16,883 nucleotides of DNA from Candidatus Hermodarchaeota archaeon. GTDB taxonomy: Archaea; Asgardarchaeota; Hermodarchaeia; Hermodarchaeales; Hermodarchaeaceae. Under the pieces are notes generated by a model. That model was not told the DNA's origin and ran no database searches. It saw only the letters and a list, made by a program, of their open reading frames with translations. The DNA lies in contig JAEOSA010000018.1 in the NCBI GenBank assembly GCA_016840595.1, positions 1-16,883 of the forward strand, read 5' to 3'. Each line of letters opens with the position of its first letter. Positions within the stretch are counted from its first letter, which is position 1. Positions 1-7,021 of this stretch are shown here, piece after piece. Position numbers and translations under genes: made by a program.

Positions 1-363
1 AACCGAATTTCCGCGTGAGGCGGCCTGGAGGCAAAACTCTACTGCTGCACCTAATGTCACAGCTGTTGGACGAGCTTGGGCGATGATTTGACCGGCTTCC
101 TTTAGGCGTGAGAGGAATTCTTTCACCGAGTTTACTGAAATTTCGTGAGCGGCTTGAGCCATGGCAAATGCACCGGCTACACCAACCGAGCCGGCCCCAC
201 GTGTGACTAGATTTGTAATCGCTCTTGCTGTGTCTCGCCAAGTTAGGAGATTTTTCACTACGAATTTAAAGGGAAGCCATCGTTGATCAATCATCTTCAC
301 AATATGATTTTCCATTTGCACAGCTAGTAAATCCAATTCTTGCTCATCAATCTTCACGCGCAT
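1..363 (-). CDS. MtnA / eIF2B-alpha-family sugar-phosphate isomerase (N-terminal part, runs off window)
   Basis: The gene enters from the left edge; only its first 121 codons are present. The visible protein has the N-terminal layout of the eIF2B alpha/beta/delta-MtnA family: a basic LIDQR-like segment (MIDQRWLPF, residues 24-32), the substrate-loop motif RGAGSVGVAGA (55-65) and ARPTAV (97-102). In this family such motifs are typical of 5-methylthioribose-1-phosphate isomerase (methionine salvage) and of archaeal ribose-1,5-bisphosphate isomerase. The catalytic Cys and Asp lie in the missing C-terminal part, so the subfamily cannot be fixed. The ATG is supported by GGAGGG (370-375 on the complement) six bases upstream. 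It is transcribed away from the HAD phosphatase gene. MtnA-like isomerase is the best guess; an archaeal eIF2B-like protein is the alternative. Confidence 0.8.
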   Translation of the reverse strand, partial: MRVKIDEQELDLLAVQMENHIVKMIDQRWLPFKFVVKNLLTWRDTARAITNLVTRGAGSVGVAGAFAMAQAAHEISVNSVKEFLSRLKEAGQIIAQARPTAVTLGAAVEFCLQAASRGNSV

Positions 364-472
364 TTACAGCCCTCCAAATGTGGTATTGATTATATTTAGG
401 AAACAAAAGGGTTTGGGGATGACTTATTAGGAATATTCCCAGCAAAGAAAAAGCACACTAGGTGTATGGTGA
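364..472. promoter_or_regulatory. Divergent promoter region between the MtnA-like gene and the HAD gene
   Basis: On the minus strand a TATA-like element (TAAATATA, complement of 391-398) lies about 30 bases before the MtnA-like ATG, and a GGAGGG ribosome binding site is at 370-375. On the plus strand a weaker TTATTAGG (about 424-431) precedes an AGGTG ribosome binding site (460-464), which sits eight bases before the ATG at 473. The assignment rests on position and base composition only. Confidence 0.45.
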
Positions 473-1147
473 ATGCTTTACGAACGAAATATCGAAGCAA
501 TGCTCTTTGACCTGGATGGCACATTAGTCAAGCTTCCGGAAATCTGGAATTTTTTTGATGAGTTACTCGTGGAAACGTTGACGGAATTTAAGATTCCTGT
601 CCCTTCACAGCAGACTCGGCTTGATGTTTGGCATTCAGGGGGAGATTTTGAGCAGGTGATTCGAAGCTGGGGAGTTAAGGACTATGATGCGTTTATTCAT
701 CGCTTTGATGTGCTTGACTATGAAAAGAGAAAGAAAATGATTCAGAGAGGAGAGGTTCGTCTTTTTGATGATGTCGATGTTTTGGAAACATTGCATAAAC
801 GGTTCAAAATGGGTCTTCTAACAAATACGCCACCTGATATCGCCTTGCTAGAGCTCGAAGCCTTTCAATTAAAGCAGCACTTTGACGACCTGGTGATGCT
901 AGGTTCTGTAGAACAGCATATCGCTAAACCAGAACCGGATGGCTTCTTACGATGCCTCAAGAATTTAGATGTTGCCCCAGAACAAGCGGTTATGGTAGGG
1001 GACAGTAGTAGTGATATCATAGGTGGAAATCGTGTTGGTATGACAACTGTTTACATTCAACGTCCTGACCAGCCCTACCCGAAGAATATGCAACCACCTC
1101 CAGACCTGATCATCACTAACTTACATGAACTCCTTAAATTCATCTAA
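473..1147 (+). CDS. HAD-superfamily phosphatase, phosphoglycolate-phosphatase-like
   Basis: A 224-residue, probably cytosolic phosphatase of the HAD subfamily I type. Motif I is FDLDGTLV with the nucleophile/acid pair Asp13 and Asp15. An alpha-helical cap would occupy roughly residues 20-95. Motif II is LLTNTP (Thr117), motif III the Lys152 of IAKPEP, and motif IV GDSSSD (Asp177, Asp181), so all catalytic positions are present. The length and arrangement match Gph/pyrophosphatase PpaX-type enzymes. The physiological substrate cannot be read from the sequence; 2-phosphoglycolate or another small phosphate ester is plausible. The start is chosen from the AGGTG eight bases upstream. It diverges from the MtnA-like gene and converges on the acyl-CoA synthetase gene with only 17 bases between the stops. 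Confidence 0.85.
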   Translation: MLYERNIEAMLFDLDGTLVKLPEIWNFFDELLVETLTEFKIPVPSQQTRLDVWHSGGDFEQVIRSWGVKDYDAFIHRFDVLDYEKRKKMIQRGEVRLFDDVDVLETLHKRFKMGLLTNTPPDIALLELEAFQLKQHFDDLVMLGSVEQHIAKPEPDGFLRCLKNLDVAPEQAVMVGDSSSDIIGGNRVGMTTVYIQRPDQPYPKNMQPPPDLIITNLHELLKFI

Positions 1148-1164
1148 AGGGTTGAAGTTCTTGG

Positions 1165-2580
1165 CTATTCGGTGGGACGTCGAAGGATTTCTCCATATTC
1201 AACAAGTGCGGCCATTCCCCGAGCTCCCCTAAGAGGGAGATGGTACGCAGGGACACCAGCAAGTCGTAATTTGAACATTCGTTCACGAATCGCCTTCGTT
1301 GAAGGGACTGAAACAACGACAATGGGTTTCTTCCTCTGTTCACTGGCTTCAACAATGGCTTGACTCACTTGTTCAGCATCCAGAAGCGGTGTCATAAACA
1401 AAGGAATGACGATGAGTCCATCGATTTCATCACTTTCAAGCAGAGTATTCATGGAAAACGCAAATTGCTCAGCCGTTGATGAACCTGTGAGATCCACGGG
1501 ATTCTTAACCGAATAATAATAGGGGAGTTTTGTGTGCAACCGTTTCTGAAGGGATTCAGAAAGCTCGGGAGCTTGGAGGTTATAATCAGCGAGAGCATCA
1601 ATCGTCATGACACCAAACCCACCACCACTAGTAATGACGCCAATGCGGTTGCCCTCCGCAGGAGGCTGATGGACTAAGGCCCGGGCTACATCAAAGAATT
1701 CACCAATCGTTTTCACGCGAATGATTCCCGCGGCTTCAAAGGCAGCATCATAAATGCGATCAGTTCCAGCTAATGAGCCAGTGTGGCTGGAAACAGCACG
1801 AGTACCTGCTTCGCTACGCCCGGCTTTGATAACGATGAAGGGCTTTCTTTTTGATGCACGACGACAAATATCGATGAACTTGCGACCGCGGTTAATAGAC
1901 TCCAAATAGAGACCAGTCACCATGGTGTCTTCATCGTCTTCGAGATAATCAATCAGATCTCCTTCATCGACATCAAGTGCGTTTCCAAAGCTGACTAACT
2001 TACTAAAACCAATGTCTTCGTTGTAGGCAAAGCTCATGACAGCCCCACCTACGGATCCAGACTGCGTCAGAAAGGAGATCTGCCCAATCCCTGGACGAGG
2101 TGTTGTGCTTTCAGGAAGAAAGAGGGTATCAATATGGGTCTTGGGACTAAAGGTTCCTAAACAGTTGGGACCAAGAATGCGAATATTCCCTTTTTGAGCC
2201 AAGTCTTTTACTTGATTTTCGAGTTTGATGCCCTCGGGACCAGTTTCACGAAACCCACCGGAGACGATAATCACATTGGGAACTTTCTTTTCGACGCACT
2301 CTTCCATCGCGATTGGCACATATTTTGCAGGGATTACAATAATGGCAAGATCAATGGATCCTCCACAGTCTTTGAGAGAAGCATAGGTCTTTATTCCTAG
2401 GATGTGGCGTCCTTCTTTAGCCGCTTGGGGGTTAATCAGGTATAATCTACCTGGAAATTTCGCAGCAACCATTTGCTCAATGACAATATGTCCAATTCGT
2501 CCGGGTCGCCGTGAAGCTCCAATGATCGCGACATTGCGGGGTCTGAAGAAGCGGTCAATCTGGGTTTCAATTGAATCCAT
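1165..2580 (-). CDS. ADP-forming acyl-CoA (acetate-CoA) synthetase, alpha subunit
   Basis: A 471-residue protein (from the ATG at 2580) of the NDP-forming acyl-CoA synthetase family, which converts acyl-CoA + ADP + Pi to acid + CoA + ATP in archaeal fermentation of peptides, amino acids or sugars. Residues 5-100 form a CoA-binding Rossmann domain (VAIIGASRRPG). Two succinyl-CoA-ligase-like domains follow; the phosphorylated catalytic His (about residue 266) lies in SSHTGSLAG. The length matches stand-alone alpha subunits (about 460 residues). The ATP-grasp beta domain is absent from this polypeptide and no beta gene is seen nearby, so the partner must be elsewhere. An in-frame TTG at 2598 would add six residues (MRVWIT), but the family usually begins just before the RFF.PRNVAIIGAS segment, so the ATG is preferred. 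Acyl specificity is unknown. Confidence 0.88.
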   Translation of the reverse strand: MDSIETQIDRFFRPRNVAIIGASRRPGRIGHIVIEQMVAAKFPGRLYLINPQAAKEGRHILGIKTYASLKDCGGSIDLAIIVIPAKYVPIAMEECVEKKVPNVIIVSGGFRETGPEGIKLENQVKDLAQKGNIRILGPNCLGTFSPKTHIDTLFLPESTTPRPGIGQISFLTQSGSVGGAVMSFAYNEDIGFSKLVSFGNALDVDEGDLIDYLEDDEDTMVTGLYLESINRGRKFIDICRRASKRKPFIVIKAGRSEAGTRAVSSHTGSLAGTDRIYDAAFEAAGIIRVKTIGEFFDVARALVHQPPAEGNRIGVITSGGGFGVMTIDALADYNLQAPELSESLQKRLHTKLPYYYSVKNPVDLTGSSTAEQFAFSMNTLLESDEIDGLIVIPLFMTPLLDAEQVSQAIVEASEQRKKPIVVVSVPSTKAIRERMFKLRLAGVPAYHLPLRGARGMAALVEYGEILRRPTE

Positions 2581-2750
2581 TGTTATCCACACTCTCAATT
2601 ACAAAATTTGGTTTTAGTCAGATTCATAACCTGATGTTTTTTACCAACAGAACTTCGAAGTAAATAAATTGATGCTATGATGTTTGATAACAAGGTTAAT
2701 TTGGGGTTTCCATGATTGTCAGGTTAGATATTTGAAGTGGAGTCATAGCA
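2581..2750. promoter_or_regulatory. Divergent intergenic region with the thiI ribosome binding site
   Basis: This 170-base, AT-rich stretch separates the acyl-CoA synthetase start (minus) from the thiI start (plus). On plus, TAAATAAA (about 2661-2668) is a TATA-like candidate, and GTGGAGT (2737-2743) is a ribosome binding site seven bases before the TTG at 2751. No convincing structured RNA or longer inverted repeat was seen. Confidence 0.35.
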
Positions 2751-3944
2751 TTGAGTAGTCAGATAGCTCAGGATCAAGTTCTGGTTCGGTATGGTGAGAT
2801 TGCGCTCAAGAGTGCGGGTATTCGCGGGCATTTTGAAGTGCAATTAACCAGGCATCTTAAGGCAATGCTTTCGTTGAAGGCTGTTCCGTTTTCAAATATT
2901 AAACGGGAGCGGGGACGTTTCTTCATCCAGACTAGCGATCCACAGGCTATCGCTGAAGTGGCAGCTCGGGTTTTTGGTGTTGTTTCAACTAGTCCTGTTT
3001 GGACGGTTCCCTCTAAACCGGACCAGATTTTAGATTTGGTTGGTCGGCTTACTCCTCAATTGGTTAGTGATGGAGATACTTTTGCGGTGCGAGCTCGAAG
3101 GCTGAAAGACCTTCCTTTTACTAGCCAAGAGCTTGCGGCTCAAGTGGGTGCGAAAATCGTTGATACGGCAAAGGCGGCGAATCAGCCGGTGAGTGTGAAT
3201 TTAGACAAGCCTGATGTGGAAGTGCATATAGAGGTTCGGCAAAAGTCAACATATATCTTCACACAGATTATTTCAGGACCAGGAGGATTACCATATGGGT
3301 CCCAAGGTATGGTGATTGGTCTCCATTCGGGGGGTCTCGATAGCCCAGTTGCCCAATGGTTTATGATGAAACGGGGTGCAAGCGTTCTCCCTCTTTACAT
3401 GGATTCGGATCGTACGACAGAAAAACAATTTCGGAAGCGGGCGATCGAATCAGCGAAAATCCTTGCGGACTGGATTCCGAGTACCCAGGTGCAAATTCTC
3501 ATTGTTCCATTCTATGAGATTTTAAAAATCATCCAAGAGGTGAGGGATCGGAAACTGACGTGCATTCTGTGTAAACGTATGATGTATCGGATTGGGACGA
3601 TGGTCGCAGCGCAAGAAGGGGCACATGCGTTAGTTACGGGTGAGACGCTAGGGCAGGTGGCGTCACAGACTCTGACTAACCTAACGATTCTCGACTCTGT
3701 TGTGTCAATTCCCATTTTTCGTCCACTGATTGGTATGGATAAAACCGAAACGATGGATCTTGCCCGGCGAATTGGCACCTATCAGGTGTCTAGCAAGGAT
3801 GTCGGCGATTGCTTTGCAGTTCCCAAGAAACCGACAATAGGAGCTAAACTGAATAAGGTCCATGAAGCAGAATACCGGTTGCCAATTACGAAAATGGTTT
3901 CTAATGCTATGAGCCAGCTTGAACGTTTGCCGCTTGAAAAATAG
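2751..3944 (+). CDS. thiI: tRNA 4-thiouridine synthetase ThiI, archaeal Fe-S type
   Basis: A 397-residue ThiI that adenylates U8 of tRNA and installs sulfur to give 4-thiouridine; some homologues also serve thiazole formation. An N-terminal ferredoxin-like region with RYGEIALKS (residues 13-21) and a THUMP domain (about 60-170) bind the tRNA. The PP-loop ATP pyrophosphatase motif is SGGLDSP (193-199). The C-terminal rhodanese domain of E. coli ThiI is missing. Instead there is a CxxC pair, Cys271 and Cys274, in LTCILCKRMMYR, and Cys354 in GDCFAVP. The same 3- and 80-residue spacing is recalled for the methanogen ThiI triad that holds a [3Fe-4S] cluster. The start is a TTG preceded by GTGGAGT seven bases upstream. 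A cysteine-rich regulator lies 108 bases downstream. Confidence 0.95.
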   Translation: MSSQIAQDQVLVRYGEIALKSAGIRGHFEVQLTRHLKAMLSLKAVPFSNIKRERGRFFIQTSDPQAIAEVAARVFGVVSTSPVWTVPSKPDQILDLVGRLTPQLVSDGDTFAVRARRLKDLPFTSQELAAQVGAKIVDTAKAANQPVSVNLDKPDVEVHIEVRQKSTYIFTQIISGPGGLPYGSQGMVIGLHSGGLDSPVAQWFMMKRGASVLPLYMDSDRTTEKQFRKRAIESAKILADWIPSTQVQILIVPFYEILKIIQEVRDRKLTCILCKRMMYRIGTMVAAQEGAHALVTGETLGQVASQTLTNLTILDSVVSIPIFRPLIGMDKTETMDLARRIGTYQVSSKDVGDCFAVPKKPTIGAKLNKVHEAEYRLPITKMVSNAMSQLERLPLEK

Positions 3945-3972
3945 AAGAATTTAATTGTAGGAAGATAAGAAA

Positions 3973-4000
3973 TAGAAATTCTAGAGGTAACGTTAATAAA
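3973..4000 (+). promoter_or_regulatory. Promoter with small palindrome before the SufR-like regulator
   Basis: A perfect 11-base palindrome TAGAAATTCTA (3973-3983) sits ten bases upstream of a TATA-like TAATAAA (3994-4000). A TATA box there would start transcription near 4022-4026, about 30 bases before the ATG at 4053. A palindrome next to BRE/TATA is a common place for an archaeal operator, so autoregulation by the downstream gene is possible. This is inferred from position alone. Confidence 0.35.
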
Positions 4001-4052
4001 AAGCCAGTTTTCATTGATACTCAAATTCCATGGAGAAAGGGCTGTTTGGATT

Positions 4053-4742
4053 ATGTCACGAAAAGCTATCGGTCGCGTCTTGGATCGTTATGAAATCGAT
4101 CAACGTATCGTTGAAATTGTTGCGGTCAAACCCAATTCAACTATCGATGCTATTTCCACTGAAACGGGATTGAGTTACACGGCAGTGCGGAACAGTCTCC
4201 AACGGCTTATCAGTCTAAAAGTCATCGTTGAAACCTATGATACCGAGGGGCCCAGCCGTCGAGGACGCCCAGCCACTCTTTTCCGAATTGATAAGGGATT
4301 ACAAATCTTCATCCCGCCAAGACAATTCCAACACCTCGCCCTTACGCTGATTGAACAACTCATCAAGGAAGAGGGGACCGAACATGTGGCTAATTTACTT
4401 GATCGGGCAGCACAACTCCAAGTTTTACGAATAACCTCCGATTGGGAAGAAGCCAATGCACTCCCAAAAACCCTTGAGAATGTTGTTGAACGAGTTTGCG
4501 ATTACATTAACGAACAAGGATGCTATGCTGAGAATTCGCCCTTTGAAAAGGGGTTTTACATCCAGGTGAATAACTGCGTCTACAACGATATCGCGACAAC
4601 TTATCCAGGAACCATCTGTCGGTTTCATGAAAGTTTCATCACACACATGATTCAACATCATGACAAGGCAATTAACGTCTCTCATGAACAGTCCATGGCC
4701 GAAGGCGCTCATTATTGTCTTTATGTTATCCGTCCGCCCTAG
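4053..4742 (+). CDS. Winged-helix transcriptional regulator with SufR-like cysteine-rich C-terminus
   Basis: A 229-residue (from ATG 4053) DNA-binding protein. Residues 15-80 form a winged helix: a recognition-helix segment (ETGLSYTAVRNSLQRL) and a basic wing (PSRRGRPATLFRI). Residues 90-150 are helical, probably for dimerisation. The C-terminus has Cys157, Cys175, Cys189 (TICRFHE) and Cys222 (HYCLYVI). The pattern NC...YP..C..HE...C.YVI resembles the Fe-S-binding domain of SufR-type repressors, which ligate a cluster through such cysteines. A redox or Fe-S sensing role is therefore inferred, not shown. An in-frame TTG at 4014 would extend the protein by 13 residues, but it lies upstream of the transcription start predicted from the TATA box at 3994, so the ATG is preferred. 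Its location just after the Fe-S-type thiI fits a sulfur or Fe-S regulon. Confidence 0.75.
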   Translation: MSRKAIGRVLDRYEIDQRIVEIVAVKPNSTIDAISTETGLSYTAVRNSLQRLISLKVIVETYDTEGPSRRGRPATLFRIDKGLQIFIPPRQFQHLALTLIEQLIKEEGTEHVANLLDRAAQLQVLRITSDWEEANALPKTLENVVERVCDYINEQGCYAENSPFEKGFYIQVNNCVYNDIATTYPGTICRFHESFITHMIQHHDKAINVSHEQSMAEGAHYCLYVIRPP

Positions 4743-4843
4743 AAATGGTAATAAAAGCGATTTTTGACGGTAAGTTATCCTTTTAAGTCAAAACACCTCA
4801 ACATTGGCAGAACCTTCTAAACTCTTAGATTAGGTGAAAACTA
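4743..4843 (+). promoter_or_regulatory. Regulator-SCP2 spacer with T-run, weak TATA-like box and ribosome binding site
   Basis: The spacer holds a T5 run (4761-4765), which could end the upstream transcript. It also holds a weak TATA-like CTTTTAAG (about 4780-4787) and GGTGA (4833-4837), six bases before the TTG at 4844. GGTGA matches the archaeal anti-Shine-Dalgarno and fixes the downstream start. Confidence 0.35.
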
Positions 4844-5164
4844 TTGGTAGATACTCCAAAAGAAGGCATAGAAGCCATGGCCGGAACCTTCGATTCTTCA
4901 CAGGCAGCCGGCTGGAATTGCGTTATCGAAATGGACATCCAAGGCGACCAGAAATACAACATTATTATCAAAGACCAGAAACTTGACTGGGGCGAAGGAG
5001 CTCCAGACAAGGCAGACCTTGTGATCACTATTAGCAAAGATGACTGGATGGCCATCTCAAACGGTCAGCTCAACGCAGTCGCAGCCTTCATGTCTGGGAA
5101 GCTCAAGAGCCAAGGCGACATGAGCCACCTCATGAAACTGCAAAGCGTCTTCAAACTCGGCTAA
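4844..5164 (+). CDS. SCP2 sterol-carrier-like lipid-binding protein
   Basis: A 106-residue single-domain protein of the SCP2 fold, a hydrophobic-tunnel lipid carrier. Diagnostic segments are the central YNIIIKDQKLDWGEG strand region, DLVITISKDDW, and the family hallmark LNAVAAFMSGKLKSQGDM (residues 77-94) followed by MKLQSVF. The length equals one SCP2 domain with no fused partner and no signal peptide, so it should be cytosolic. The ligand is unknown; archaea lack sterol pathways, so isoprenoid lipids, fatty acyl groups or CoA esters are more likely. The start is a TTG with GGTGA six bases upstream. It lies 101 bases after the cysteine-rich regulator and is followed by a terminator-like hairpin, so it may be a separate unit or the end of a thiI-regulator-SCP2 run. 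Confidence 0.85.
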   Translation: MVDTPKEGIEAMAGTFDSSQAAGWNCVIEMDIQGDQKYNIIIKDQKLDWGEGAPDKADLVITISKDDWMAISNGQLNAVAAFMSGKLKSQGDMSHLMKLQSVFKLG

Positions 5165-5232
5165 TCAATTCGAAGTTCTGGGATATTTCATCAATCCTTG
5201 CCGTTGTTAGCGGTGCTTGGATTCGAGCTAGA

Positions 5233-5270
5233 AGGGTGGAGCTCTAACCACCCTCCTACTCCTCTTTTTC
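5233..5270 (+). terminator. Hairpin followed by T-run downstream of the SCP2 gene
   Basis: AGGGTGG (5233-5239) and CCACCCT (5248-5254) form a perfect 7-bp, GC-rich stem with an 8-base loop, followed by a pyrimidine-rich stretch with TTTTT at 5265-5269. It begins about 70 bases after the SCP2 stop codon and fits termination of plus-strand transcription. Archaeal terminators depend mainly on the T-run, so the hairpin may be accessory. The rest of 5165-5328 shows nothing recognisable. Confidence 0.6.
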
Positions 5271-5328
5271 TACTAGGAGTTATTCAAACTCACCAGAAAT
5301 TAAAGTCAGGAATTCTATTAGCTACATA

Positions 5329-5553
5329 GTGATGACTATGTCCAATACATATTGCATCGATATGAAAGATGTGCTTGATGGAAAGGTTCAACCAGAGAGC
5401 ATCGAACCCCAGTATATTCTTGTGGGTGCTAAACAATTATTGCCAGAGAAGTTTATGGAAGGCGTGAATTATTTGGCGAAATTTGGTTGGCGACCCGTAG
5501 GATTTGGGAAGGAGAAATGGTATTTTCAGTGTCTAATGGAGCGGGTGGAATAA
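5329..5553 (+). CDS. Small uncharacterised protein (up to 74 residues)
   Basis: The protein is not recognised. It is small, soluble and mixed-charge, with no membrane segment, no signal peptide and a C-terminal motif LAKFGWRPVGFGKEKWYFQCLMERVE-like in character: aromatic/basic, with Trp, Gly and Phe (residues 49-74, key residues Gly52, Trp53, Trp63, Cys67). The short helix followed by a GW.PV strand faintly recalls small DUF4177-like folds, but that is only a resemblance. Candidate starts are GTG 5329, ATG 5332 and ATG 5338. No clear ribosome binding site is visible. An AT-rich AAATTAAA (about 5297-5304) lies near -28, so a leaderless transcript is possible. It converges on the aminotransferase gene with 19 bases between stops. 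It is accepted as a gene because the gap has no better explanation and the coding character looks reasonable. Confidence 0.55.
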   Translation: MMTMSNTYCIDMKDVLDGKVQPESIEPQYILVGAKQLLPEKFMEGVNYLAKFGWRPVGFGKEKWYFQCLMERVE

Positions 5554-5572
5554 TACCTTTCAAATATTCGAG

Positions 5573-6916
5573 TTATTTCACTCGTTTAACTGCTTTGGCA
5601 AAGCGTTCAAGGGCAAGGTCGATTTGTTCAGCGGTTATGTTGAGAGGGGCTAGGAACCGAACTGCGTTTCGCCCAGCTCCGAGTATCCAGAGCTTTTCCC
5701 TTTTGACACAGTTTGCAACGACTTCATTGCGAAGTTTCGGATCAATGGTGTTGGATTTACGATCAGAAACTATTTCTACTGCGCACATGAGTCCGCGCCC
5801 ACGAACATCGCCAATAATCTTACTATTTTCTTGAATGTCGCGGAGCCCTGCGAGGAGTTGAACTCCACGGTTTTCAGCGTTTTCAAGGAGTCGATCACGT
5901 TCTATCGTTCGGAGAACAGAGAGAGAGATTAGGGCGATGTAGGGTTCTGCACCAAAAGTTTCGGAATGCCGGCTGAAGTCAGTATACAGGGGTTTGGGTC
6001 CAATGCAAGCCCCAAAGGGGAATCCGCCACCGAGAGCTTTGGCTGTGCAGATGTAATCAGGGATTACGTCAGCGTGTTCGATTGCCCACCATTTGCCTGT
6101 ACGTCCAAGGCCTGATTGAATTTCATCTGAGACAACGGGCGTTTCATAGTCATCTGCAAGCTTTCGAAGGGCTTTGAGCCATTTGATTGGAGCTGGTAGG
6201 AACCCACCTTCCCCACAGATTGGTTCTACAAAAATCCCAGCGAGGTCAGTGCCTTCGCATTCAATGCTATCCCGGAGATAGTCTAAACATTCTAAGCTGC
6301 AGTCTGCTTCGTGTTGTTTGAATGGGCAACGGAAACAGTAGGGGTAGGGACCACGAATAACATCTAGCCCTTGGGGATAGAAGTCTCTGTGGGCGTGTTT
6401 GCTTGCCGTTAATGCCAAGGCATATCCTGTTCGTCCATGGAATGCGGGACGAAAGGCAACAAATCGATAGCGATGGCGAGTATCCATTAGAGATTTCACA
6501 GCAGATTCCACGGCTCTCCCGCCACTTGTGGTGAAAAATACTTCTTTCTCAAAATCGCCAGGGGTCAGACCAATGAGGCGTTCGGCGAGTAGAGTTTGAG
6601 GAACCACATCAAAATCTTGTCCAGGAATTTCGCGTAAATAGTTCTGGATGCGATGTTCAAAATCGCGAATAGCAGAGCTTCGGAATCCCAGGGCTCGAAC
6701 AGCAACGCCCGCGGTCATATCCAAGTACTGGTTTCCTTTGAGGTCATAGATCCAGGGACCTTCTCCTTGAGTATGGTCAACCACAGGGTAGATATCGCGA
6801 CTTTGAGTGGTTTTCGCGATGACCTTTTCGGAGCGTTCAACCCATTCTTTACTACTCTTTGTAATGGGTAAGTCGGGGCACAATTCTTTGAGGAGTTCTT
6901 CTGCATCTCGTTTCAT
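5573..6916 (-). CDS. Class-III PLP-dependent aminotransferase (4-aminobutyrate/ornithine type)
   Basis: A 447-residue fold-type-I enzyme that would transfer an amino group, usually an omega-amino group, to a 2-oxo acid. The class-III signature is complete: VSDEIQSGLGRTGK (residues 262-275, cofactor Asp264) and the Schiff-base Lys293 in TAKALGGGFPFGA; the phosphate-binding Thr/Ser region is FFTTSGGRAVESA (127-139). Between residues 194 and 210 lies a cysteine cluster (Cys194, Cys197, Cys206, Cys210), which I associate with archaeal members annotated as 4-aminobutyrate or ornithine aminotransferases or broad-specificity racemases. The usual SGSEANE is replaced by SGGRAVE. Substrate cannot be set, and a racemase activity is possible. 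The ATG is strongly supported by GGTGATT (6924-6930 on the complement) seven bases upstream. A tnpB element sits just upstream of its promoter. Confidence 0.88.
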   Translation of the reverse strand: MKRDAEELLKELCPDLPITKSSKEWVERSEKVIAKTTQSRDIYPVVDHTQGEGPWIYDLKGNQYLDMTAGVAVRALGFRSSAIRDFEHRIQNYLREIPGQDFDVVPQTLLAERLIGLTPGDFEKEVFFTTSGGRAVESAVKSLMDTRHRYRFVAFRPAFHGRTGYALALTASKHAHRDFYPQGLDVIRGPYPYCFRCPFKQHEADCSLECLDYLRDSIECEGTDLAGIFVEPICGEGGFLPAPIKWLKALRKLADDYETPVVSDEIQSGLGRTGKWWAIEHADVIPDYICTAKALGGGFPFGACIGPKPLYTDFSRHSETFGAEPYIALISLSVLRTIERDRLLENAENRGVQLLAGLRDIQENSKIIGDVRGRGLMCAVEIVSDRKSNTIDPKLRNEVVANCVKREKLWILGAGRNAVRFLAPLNITAEQIDLALERFAKAVKRVK

Positions 6917-6980
6917 GAGGCGTAATCACCATTTGAAACCATTTCTGCGGTAACAGGACATGTCTCAGTCTATTTAAGTC
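6917..6980 (-). promoter_or_regulatory. Aminotransferase promoter and ribosome binding site
   Basis: On the minus strand, CTTAAATA (complement of 6971-6978) is a good archaeal TATA box. It would start transcription near 6947-6950 and give a leader of about 32 bases. That leader contains GGTGATT (complement of 6924-6930), a six-base match to the archaeal anti-Shine-Dalgarno. The leader also carries two direct AAATGGT copies (complements of 6928-6934 and 6938-6944) spaced exactly ten bases. Confidence 0.6.
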
Positions 6981-7021
6981 CGTGCTATTCGACAAGAAAC
7001 CTAAACTACCCCAAATGGTTG

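Noticed and set aside
4014..4052. A TTG-initiated 13-residue extension of the SufR-like regulator.
   Set aside because: The TTG has no ribosome binding site and would lie upstream of the transcription start predicted from the TATA box at 3994-4000.
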